The position numbers and the translations under genes were made by a program. A stretch of 32,846 nt of DNA, taken from Deltaproteobacteria bacterium (GTDB lineage Bacteria; Desulfobacterota; Syntrophia; Syntrophales; UBA2210). Positions within the stretch are counted from its first letter, which is position 1, and each line of letters begins with the position of its first letter. The notes under the pieces are model-generated. The model saw only the letters and a list, made by a program, of their open reading frames with translations. It ran no database searches and was not told where the DNA came from. The stretch spans positions 1 to 32,846 of the forward strand of contig JAFGGB010000009.1 in NCBI GenBank assembly GCA_016930775.1, given 5' to 3'. Positions 27,008 through 32,846 of the stretch are shown here, piece after piece.

Positions 27008-28077
27008 TTCTTCCGTCTACCCTCCCCCGTAGCTTCTTCCTGCAAATCGACAATAACCGGCTCGCCTCCCCGGGGAGACCAGATATCATCGACCCTGGCA
27101 GAAAGCAGCCTGATGCTGCATTCCTCCGACGAGGCGTAATATGTATTGTCCTTCCGGGCGCATACAACGGGCCTCAGCTTATTCCGGTCATTCAGAATAA
27201 TGGCGCCGCCGTCATGAGTCAGGACGATCCCGAAAGGACCGTTCACAATGGCAGATCCGTAAATCTGCCTGAGCGTTCGCTTTGTTACGCTCTTTTCCCT
27301 GTCGATCTCCTCCCAGAGCGAAGGCGCCATGATATAGCAGGCATCCTTCGTGGAAAGCCCGTCCTGTCTCGTCAGTTTATCGTAAATATAAGATATAACT
27401 TCCGTATCGGTTTTAAGAAGGCAGAAATAACCAAACATTTCGAGCCAGCGGACGTTTGTCCCATAACTTGTTATTTCTCCGTTGTGAACAACCGCTTTGT
27501 CGAGAATCGTGAAGGGGTGAGCTCCTCCCCACCACCCCGGCGTGTTAGTAGGAAATCTATTGTGGGCGGTCCATAGATAGCCGCGGTAATCCTCTATTCT
27601 GAAGTAATCGGCAATATCTTCGGGAAAACCCATACCTTTGAAAACGCCCATATTTTTGCCGGACGATACAACAAATACGTCCGGCATTTTATTAAGGGCC
27701 ATCACCGTCTCGACGACATAGCCCTCCTCCGACTGGTGAGGCTGCATATATTCTTCTATCGGTCGCAAAAAATATCGCCGGAAATAGGGTCCCCTGGGCA
27801 GCCTGTCGTGGGGATACACGGGGATCTCCTCGGAACGCACGATCAGCATGCGCTGCTTCAGGTATGTTTCGGCTGACTGAATGGCCGGACTGTTGCGGTC
27901 GCCCTCATACATAATATGAAAGGCATAATCGTTCCTATGCTCTGGATAGCACCCGTACACGGCAAATCCTCCGCCCAGACCGTTTCCTCTGTCCCGCTGT
28001 ATGCGGATGGCTTCACGGATCAATCCTCCGTCAATCAGTCTCCGATCGGTATTGATTATGCCCACAATGCCGCACAT
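27004..28077 (-). CDS. Class II glutamine amidotransferase subunit of glutamate synthase
   Basis: 357 residues. The N-terminal nucleophile follows the initiator Met (MCGIVGIINTDRR). Other active-site elements are WTAHNRFPTNTPGWWGGAHPF (the Arg-containing loop), VVHNGEITSYGTN and LLKTDTEVISY. It hydrolyses glutamine and passes ammonia to the FMN subunit. Its length and sequence match the stand-alone GltB amidotransferase found with archaeal-type split GOGAT. It starts 35 bases after the ferredoxin gene and overlaps the next gene by 4 bases. Confidence 0.92.
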   Translation of the reverse strand: MCGIVGIINTDRRLIDGGLIREAIRIQRDRGNGLGGGFAVYGCYPEHRNDYAFHIMYEGDRNSPAIQSAETYLKQRMLIVRSEEIPVYPHDRLPRGPYFRRYFLRPIEEYMQPHQSEEGYVVETVMALNKMPDVFVVSSGKNMGVFKGMGFPEDIADYFRIEDYRGYLWTAHNRFPTNTPGWWGGAHPFTILDKAVVHNGEITSYGTNVRWLEMFGYFCLLKTDTEVISYIYDKLTRQDGLSTKDACYIMAPSLWEEIDREKSVTKRTLRQIYGSAIVNGPFGIVLTHDGGAIILNDRNKLRPVVCARKDNTYYASSEECSIRLLSARVDDIWSPRGGEPVIVDLQEEATGEGRRKK

Positions 28078-28112
28078 TACCGGTTCCCATCCTTTTTTTC
28101 GGTGATTTCAGC

Positions 28113-28418
28113 CTAACCGGCCGTTCGAATGGCGAAATCTGGACAGATCATGGCGCAGAGGCCGCAACCTGAACAGGGCTTGCCGCCCTCTGCTGGCGCG
28201 AACTCAATTACACGATAGTCACGGGCGTTCAATGCCTTGGAAACGCTGATGGCCTTCCTGGGACATATCTCTATGCAGAGAAAACATCCTTTGCAAAGAT
28301 CGGGTTCAAAGATGATCCTTTCATGGACGGTACGGACCGCCGGCGCCGGCGCCGTCGCCGCAGAGTGTTCATTAAGCGATTGTCGGAGCTTATGAGATGC
28401 AAGGTTATGTACCGTCAT
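28113..28418 (-). CDS. Ferredoxin with two [4Fe-4S] clusters
   Basis: 101 residues. Two binding motifs are seen: CKGCFLCIEICPRKAI and CSGCGLCAMICPDFAI, each followed by a distant partner Cys-Pro as in 2[4Fe-4S] ferredoxins. The N-terminal 35 residues are an Ala/Pro-rich extension with no known motif. It lies between the degenerate amidotransferase and the glutamate synthase genes and most likely carries electrons for glutamate synthase or links it to another donor (e.g. oxidoreductases of 2-oxoacids), which is an inference. Confidence 0.9.
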   Translation of the reverse strand: MTVHNLASHKLRQSLNEHSAATAPAPAVRTVHERIIFEPDLCKGCFLCIEICPRKAISVSKALNARDYRVIEFAPAEGGKPCSGCGLCAMICPDFAIRTAG

Positions 28419-28467
28419 TGTCCCTGTTCATTCCTCCCGTTGCAGTGTCGTGTTGTTCGCCCGTTCT

Positions 28468-28482
28468 ACCCGGCGCCCGGGT
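28468..28482 (-). other. Short GC-rich intercistronic hairpin upstream of the ferredoxin gene
   Basis: ACCCGG, a CGC loop and CCGGGT form a perfect 6-bp stem with a 3-base loop in the 91-base gap between the degenerate amidotransferase stop and the ferredoxin start. No U-run follows. Confidence 0.35.
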
Positions 28483-28509
28483 TAACTCAAACCCTCAATT
28501 CCTGATATT

Positions 28510-29265
28510 TCAGGCAATCTTCCAGTTATTGAATTCAGCCTGCCCGATCAGCCATCGTTCCGAACCCATTTCGCTGTCAAAGGCCTTTGCCCTCATATCG
28601 GCAAGCCACAGGAAATTGAGATAAATGCCGCGAGTCTGCATGTAGAAGCTTTCCGTAAGATCCGACAGCGTTTTCCCGTCGAAAAGAACTTCGGACTTGC
28701 TGCATTCCCCCGTAGTTCTGCCGGAGAGACCCTCTATGGAAAAGTGAAGACCATAGGCATTGTGATACCTGAAAGCCTGGTTTGGCATGGACTTGGACGT
28801 GGCAAGCAATGTGGCGCCGCAGGGCAACTCAAAGGATTCGCTCTCGTTATTGGGGAACCACATTGATCGCGGGAGCCCGTAAAAGAGAATGTCGCGCTTG
28901 CCGGTATTCGTGAGCAGGACGTTATCCCAGTCAGGACGAGTTCCCTCAAGGGCAGAAATTTCGGCTGAACAGGCCTGTGCAATCAACCGCGCGCCAAGGG
29001 ACGATCCAAGAACGGGAATATCGGCGCCGATTGCCTTTTTTAGAAAGGCCCTCTCGGTTTTTATGAAGGGGCAGCGGTCATCATCGGCGGCATTCATCAG
29101 ACCGCCAAGGCTGATTATCCCATCGAAATCGTGGATTCTCTCTGGAAGCTGATCTCCCTTGAAAAGATTAACGGTCCTCAGGTAGGCGCCCCCGGATATC
29201 AGCGTTTGCCAGAAGATTTCAGAACCGCTCGTCTCGCCGTGGACAATCACGAGAACGTTTTTCAT
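28510..29265 (-). CDS. Class I glutamine-amidotransferase-like protein lacking catalytic residues
   Basis: 251 residues from the ATG at 29265 (AAAGGAGA upstream; the frame runs to 29301 but that start has no Shine-Dalgarno sequence). It resembles the GMP-synthase-like type 1 amidotransferases: GIISLGGLMNAADDDRCPFIKTERAFLKKAI, then IPVLGSSLGARLIAQA, SESFELPCGATLLATS and QAFRYHNAYGLHFSIEG. Where active members have GICLGAQ the nucleophile is Ser89 (GSSLGAR), and where they have QFHPE/QFHLE the sequence is HFSIE, so the His is Ser176; the Glu remains. Both changes are clear codons (TCC at 29001-28999 and TCC at 28740-28738). The protein is therefore unlikely to hydrolyse glutamine. It may sense or bind glutamine or assist a neighbour. 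It stands between glnA and the ferredoxin. Confidence 0.8.
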   Translation of the reverse strand: MKNVLVIVHGETSGSEIFWQTLISGGAYLRTVNLFKGDQLPERIHDFDGIISLGGLMNAADDDRCPFIKTERAFLKKAIGADIPVLGSSLGARLIAQACSAEISALEGTRPDWDNVLLTNTGKRDILFYGLPRSMWFPNNESESFELPCGATLLATSKSMPNQAFRYHNAYGLHFSIEGLSGRTTGECSKSEVLFDGKTLSDLTESFYMQTRGIYLNFLWLADMRAKAFDSEMGSERWLIGQAEFNNWKIA

Positions 29266-29313
29266 GGCATCGTCTCCTTTCCAGATCTGGACCGCCTTCA
29301 TTCCGTCGGCTTG

Positions 29314-29342
29314 AAGGACGGCCGGTCAATCCGGCCGCCCTT
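29314..29342 (-). other. Strong GC-rich hairpin between glnA and the amidotransferase-like gene
   Basis: AAGGACGGCCGG (29314-29325), a TCAAT loop and CCGGCCGCCCTT (29331-29342) form a 12-bp stem with one wobble, 10 to 40 bases past the glnA stop. A U-run does not follow. It may act as an RNA stabiliser or partial transcription stop setting glnA output above the downstream genes. Confidence 0.5.
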
Positions 29343-29352
29343 CATCCGTCCG

Positions 29353-30690
29353 CTACAGAATGGGCAGGTACTTCTCCAACTCGTAGTTGCTGATGTGAAT
29401 CCTGTACTTATCCCACTCGATCTTCTTGTTCGATATGAACTTCCCAAAAATATGATCGCCGAGGGCCTCCCGGACGAGATCGCTGCCTTCCGTCAATTCG
29501 ATCGCCTCTCCCAAGCTGCCCGGCAGTGACGTGATGCCTCTTGCCTTGCGCTCCGCGTCGTTCATTTCAAAGATGTCTTCTTCAATCGGATCGGGCAGCG
29601 CCAGTTTCTGCTCCATACCCTTCATTCCGGCCGCCAACATGACGGCAAAGGCCAGGTAGGGATTGCAGGCAGGATCGGGGCAGCGGAACTCCATACGCGT
29701 AGCCTTCGATTTTCCTGGCTTGTACATGGGAACCCTCACGAGGGCCGAGCGGTTCCTACGCGCCCAGGAAACGTAGACCGGCGCCTCGTAGCCGGGGACA
29801 AGACGCTTGTATGAGTTGACCCACTGGGCGACAATACAGGACATTTCCTTGGCGTACTTCAGAATGCCTGCAATATAGCTTTTGCCTTCAACCGAAAGAA
29901 AATACTTGTCATTGGGGTCGAAAAAAACATTGTCGTCACCCGCGAATAGAGACTGATGAACATGCATGCCGCTGCCGTTCTCGCCGAAGAGAGGCTTGGG
30001 CATGAAGGTTGCGTAAACCCCGTACTTCTGGGCGATTTCCTTCACGGTAAGCCGGTAGGTCATCGCCGCATCGGCCATAGCCAGCGCCTCTCGGTACCGC
30101 AGATCGATCTCATGCTGACTGGGAGCGACTTCATGATGACTGTACTCGACGGGAATGCCCATGGATTCGAGTGCGATAATCGTATCCCGCCTTAGGTCGC
30201 TTGCCACATCGAGGGGCGTCAAATCAAAGTATCCACCCTTGTCCAGGATCTGCGGCTTGCCCTCGGAACTCTTGAAATAGAAAAATTCCAGTTCGGGACC
30301 CACATAAAACTTATAACCTTTATCGGCGGCCTTCTTGAGGTTGCGTTTCAGTGCATATCGGGGATCGCCTTCATATGGCGTTCCGTCGGGATTCTGAATG
30401 TCGCAGAACATCCGTGCGACGTTCATTCCCTCGCTGGCCCGCCAGGGCAAAAGGACAAAGGTATTTGGGTCCGGCTTGGCGATCATGTCGCTCTCTTCGA
30501 TCCGTGCGAATCCTTCGATCGAGGACCCGTCGAAACCCATTCCTTCGTCAAGAGCGCCTTCCAGTTCTTCCGGCGATATGGCAAAGCTCTTCAACATGCC
30601 GAGAACATCTGTGAACCACAGACGGATAAAACGCACGTTATTCTCTTTTACTTGTTTGAGGACATTTTCTTTCATTGCATCGATTGTCAT
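29353..30690 (-). CDS. glnA: Glutamine synthetase type I (GSI-alpha-like)
   Basis: 445 residues from the ATG at 30690, with AAAGGGGA upstream; the frame extends to 30795 but that part overlaps the promoter. It makes glutamine from glutamate, ammonia and ATP. Motifs are MGFDGSSIEGFARIEESDM, KFYVGPELEFFYF, HHEVAPSQHEIDLRY, FGENGSGMHVHQSL, KRLVPGYEAPVYVSWARRNRSALVRVP and EFRCPDPACNPYLAFAV. Its length near 445 and lack of the adenylylation-type insert place it with GSI-alpha. The Arg in EGFARIEESDM corresponds to the feedback-inhibition Arg62 of Bacillus GSI-alpha. Regulation is likely through a sigma54 promoter upstream at 30779-30794 and the enhancer-binding protein encoded just beyond. Confidence 0.97.
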   Translation of the reverse strand: MTIDAMKENVLKQVKENNVRFIRLWFTDVLGMLKSFAISPEELEGALDEGMGFDGSSIEGFARIEESDMIAKPDPNTFVLLPWRASEGMNVARMFCDIQNPDGTPYEGDPRYALKRNLKKAADKGYKFYVGPELEFFYFKSSEGKPQILDKGGYFDLTPLDVASDLRRDTIIALESMGIPVEYSHHEVAPSQHEIDLRYREALAMADAAMTYRLTVKEIAQKYGVYATFMPKPLFGENGSGMHVHQSLFAGDDNVFFDPNDKYFLSVEGKSYIAGILKYAKEMSCIVAQWVNSYKRLVPGYEAPVYVSWARRNRSALVRVPMYKPGKSKATRMEFRCPDPACNPYLAFAVMLAAGMKGMEQKLALPDPIEEDIFEMNDAERKARGITSLPGSLGEAIELTEGSDLVREALGDHIFGKFISNKKIEWDKYRIHISNYELEKYLPIL

Positions 30691-30778
30691 ATAGTTCCCC
30701 TTTCTCATTAAGTCTTCATATGAGGAGGCCGCTCTAATTCCAAACCTCCCTTGATTTCCCTTCCGTGATGAGCCTGTT

Positions 30779-30794
30779 TGCAACATCGGCGCCA
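30779..30794 (-). promoter_or_regulatory. Sigma54 (RpoN) promoter for glnA
   Basis: The minus strand reads TGGCGCCGATGTTGCA: the -24 GG and -12 GC elements are separated by exactly 10 bases, and TTGCA matches the -12 consensus fully. Only one base of TGGCAC differs (A to G). Transcription would start near 30768, about 78 bases before the glnA ATG. The neighbouring gene encodes a sigma54-dependent activator, which strengthens the call. Confidence 0.8.
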
Positions 30795-30824
30795 CGATAG
30801 CGCACTGTCCTGCAATTAATGAAA

Positions 30825-30894
30825 ATATATCCGTTATTATTGACTATTCTATATCCAAAAAATGACGTATACCGCCCATGTATCGTGGATATAT
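30825..30894. promoter_or_regulatory. Possible enhancer (UAS) region between glnA and the sigma54 activator
   Basis: The AT-rich spacer contains ATATATCC (30825-30832), CTATATCC (30849-30856) and the inverted copy GGATATAT (30887-30894). They lie 31 to 115 bases upstream of the sigma54 promoter, the usual distance for an enhancer-binding protein. This is only a pattern of short repeats, not a known NtrC or NifA consensus site. Confidence 0.35.
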
Positions 30895-30929
30895 TACAAT
30901 ATGGTAGGATTTAACTGCGCTGTCTACCG

Positions 30930-32504
30930 CTAGGTACGAAAGCGTCGTGGATCGACGGCAAATTTCTTGATCCGAAGTCCCAGTATCCGTTCGCTTGTCC
31001 CGAGGATTTTCGAGGCCTTGGCAACATTTCCTCTTGTTGTTTTCAGGGCGTCCATAATGAGATCTCTTTCGAGTTCGCTGAGCGAGCCTTGAAGGCTCCC
31101 GTCATAGACCGTTCCCGAATAGGTGGATGTCTGCAGCGAGGGCGCTAGATGGTATCCGTGAATGACGCCGTCCTGACTCAGAATTACGGCTCGTTCGATG
31201 GCGTTTTCAAGTTCGCGGACGTTGCCGGGCCAGTGGTAGCTCATGAACATATCCAGGGCGTGGGTGCAGATTCTGAGGATCTTCTTGTTGTTCGCCTTGG
31301 CATAACGTTCGGTAAAAAAATCGGCCAGGAGAGAAACGTCCGTTTTCCGCTCCCGTAAAGGAGGTATGAAGATCGGGAATACATTAAGACGGTAATAAAG
31401 ATCTCCCCGAAATTTCGACTCCTCCATTAATGTTTCAAGATCTCTGTTTGTGGCGGCTATGATCCGAACGTCGCCTTTGATGAGCTGGGAACCTCCGACC
31501 CGTTCAAATTCTCGCTCCTGTAAAACTCTCAGAAGTTTTATCTGGACTGTTGGAGGAAAATCGCCCACCTCGTCGAGAAAAATAGTCCCTCCCTTGGCCA
31601 ATTCGAATCGTCCCATCCGCTGAGCTATTGCGCCGGTAAAGGCGCCTTTTTCATGACCGAAAAGTTCGCTTTCAAGAATCGTCTCAGGAAGGGCTGCGCA
31701 GTTGACCTTTATAAAAGGCTTATTCGCCCTGAGGCTGTTATAATGAATTGCGTTGGCTACAAGTTCCTTGCCCGTGCCGCTTTCGCCGCGGATGAGCACG
31801 GTAGCGTCGCTCTTCGATACCTGGGCGATGAGCTTATAGACTTCCTGCATGTTGCGGGAGTTGCCGATGATGTTCGCCGGATGGAACCGCTCCTTCAGTT
31901 CGCTCTGAAGCCGGAGATTTTCCTGGATCAGGAGTTCTCTCTCCTCCTGCACTTCCTGGCGCAGCCGGACAGCCTGGGCCACCATAGCGGCAATGATAGA
32001 CAAAAGACGGGCATCCTCGCCAAGATCAAGATCCGGTTGATTGTCGCGATCTACGCTCAGAGTTCCGATCACCTCATTGCCGAGCTTTATCGGCACGCAA
32101 ATGAATGAAACATCCCCCTTGGCAAGATCTCCATGAGACCCCGTACGATCAAGGAAAAGCGGTTCCTCTCCGACATGGGGCACAACCTGGGGCTGTCCCG
32201 TTTGAACGACTTTGCCGATGATTCCTTCGCCCACCTTATATCGGCCTCGCCGCTTCTGAGTTTCCGAAAGACCGTGAGCGGCCTCAATGAAAATCTCTCC
32301 CGTCTGGCGATTCAAGAGCGTCAGAATCCCACGGACCATACCCATGCGATCCGCCAGGGCTGAGAGAACCGGCCCCACGACCTCCCGGAGATCGAGACTG
32401 TGGTCCAGCGCCTTGCTGATCTCCCAGAGCAGTTCCAGTTTCTCGTATTCCAGACTGCGTTCTGCTGCTGTCTTCTTTTCTTTTGCGGCCGTCGCCTTTG
32501 TCAT
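30930..32504 (-). CDS. Sigma54-dependent GAF-AAA+-Fis transcriptional activator (NifA-like architecture)
   Basis: 524 residues from the ATG at 32504, with GGGAGG upstream; the longer frame from 32549 lacks a good ribosome site. The N-terminal GAF domain (about 35-185: [57 protein letters not shown]) binds a small effector or a partner. The AAA+ domain carries Walker A GESGTGKE (240-247), the sigma54-contact GAFTGA (287-292) and Walker [11 protein letters not shown] (306-315), then [15 protein letters not shown]. The C-terminal Fis-type helix-turn-helix is [39 protein letters not shown]. No receiver domain is present, so it is not a two-component NtrC. By architecture it is NifA-like. It probably controls glnA and the genes after it. 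Confidence 0.93.
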   Translation of the reverse strand: MTKATAAKEKKTAAERSLEYEKLELLWEISKALDHSLDLREVVGPVLSALADRMGMVRGILTLLNRQTGEIFIEAAHGLSETQKRRGRYKVGEGIIGKVVQTGQPQVVPHVGEEPLFLDRTGSHGDLAKGDVSFICVPIKLGNEVIGTLSVDRDNQPDLDLGEDARLLSIIAAMVAQAVRLRQEVQEERELLIQENLRLQSELKERFHPANIIGNSRNMQEVYKLIAQVSKSDATVLIRGESGTGKELVANAIHYNSLRANKPFIKVNCAALPETILESELFGHEKGAFTGAIAQRMGRFELAKGGTIFLDEVGDFPPTVQIKLLRVLQEREFERVGGSQLIKGDVRIIAATNRDLETLMEESKFRGDLYYRLNVFPIFIPPLRERKTDVSLLADFFTERYAKANNKKILRICTHALDMFMSYHWPGNVRELENAIERAVILSQDGVIHGYHLAPSLQTSTYSGTVYDGSLQGSLSELERDLIMDALKTTRGNVAKASKILGTSERILGLRIKKFAVDPRRFRT

Positions 32505-32846
32505 ACCCAGCCTCCCGACAAGTTCAGGAAAGGATCCTGATGCAATCACGAACGATGAATGATCCCTATCATACCCTCAAAAAAGGATCAACCTTGCAGA
32601 GGAATTTCAGGGATTGAATCTGCTGGATGAACTGGCGGCATCGACACCCATGATATTATCGACTCTTCCGCCGGGCAGTTGATCGGACCCTGGACAATTC
32701 GTTAATTCCTACCTATATGTCATTACTCGCCATATCATATAACGCAATGGTATGATTTGCTATCATGCAAATTGTCCGTCTTAATGCTTGTATTATCTTA
32801 TATTATAGATACTTATAGCTATTTGTTATTCTGGCACAACATTTGA
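32505..32846. other. Right-edge intergenic region upstream of the sigma54 activator
   Basis: No gene is supported here. The last 150 bases are AT-rich. For the minus strand, TATGAT (about 32567-32572) could be a -10 element for the activator gene. It sits inside an inverted repeat (TGATCC at 32560-32565, GGATCA at 32585-32590), a possible operator. Both are weak and only inferred. Confidence 0.3.

Noticed and set aside
32832-32846. Sigma54-like TGGCAC at the right end of the plus strand
   Set aside because: The -12 element reads TTGA rather than TTGC and the sequence ends there, so the required GC is not seen and the downstream gene is outside the window.

Overview
The window looks like a chromosomal segment of an anaerobic Gram-negative bacterium, most likely a Desulfobacterota/'Deltaproteobacteria' member (Syntrophales-like is my best guess). 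The reasons are the SPOR protein between argS and ffh, the sigma54 regulator/glnA/split archaeal-type glutamate synthase cluster, lipopolysaccharide (Kdo-type) sugar genes and PilX-type pilus proteins. The assignment is an inference; no rRNA or other taxonomic marker is present.

Left part (1-12000, all plus strand). The window opens inside a PilX/DUF7305-like surface protein gene, followed by a complete paralogue (721-1980) and a clear intrinsic terminator. Then comes housekeeping: argS, a SPOR-domain membrane protein, ffh, and the classical ribosome/RNA-processing operon rpsP-khpA-rimM-trmD-(SPOUT methyltransferase, CTG start)-rplS-rnhB-yraN-rsmI. A sigma70-type promoter then precedes a YchF-like GTPase and a small DUF59/MIP18-like gene.

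Middle (12001-13062). A lone minus-strand gene for a small putative DNA-binding protein has its own extended -10 promoter and intrinsic terminator. The spacer between it and pyrG is AT-rich near the promoter.

Right part (13063-32504, all minus strand, read right to left). A GAF-AAA+-Fis enhancer-binding protein is followed by a near-consensus sigma54 promoter and glnA. Next come a degenerate class I amidotransferase-like protein (nucleophile Cys and catalytic His both Ser), a two-cluster ferredoxin, and a glutamate synthase split into amidotransferase, FMN/Fe-S and GXGXG-GltD-ferredoxin fusion polypeptides. A 1253-residue GlmS-like protein with a large insertion and a C-terminal extension follows, then kdnB-kdnA-kdsB (probable Kdo8N synthesis and activation), hisH-hisF and pyrG. 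Almost every product in this run makes, moves or consumes glutamine/glutamate nitrogen. This suggests a co-directional 'nitrogen to envelope amino sugar and nucleotide' array under sigma54 influence at its head. The most unusual members are the extended GlmS-like protein and the catalytically dead amidotransferase. The last ~340 bases are non-coding as far as I can see.
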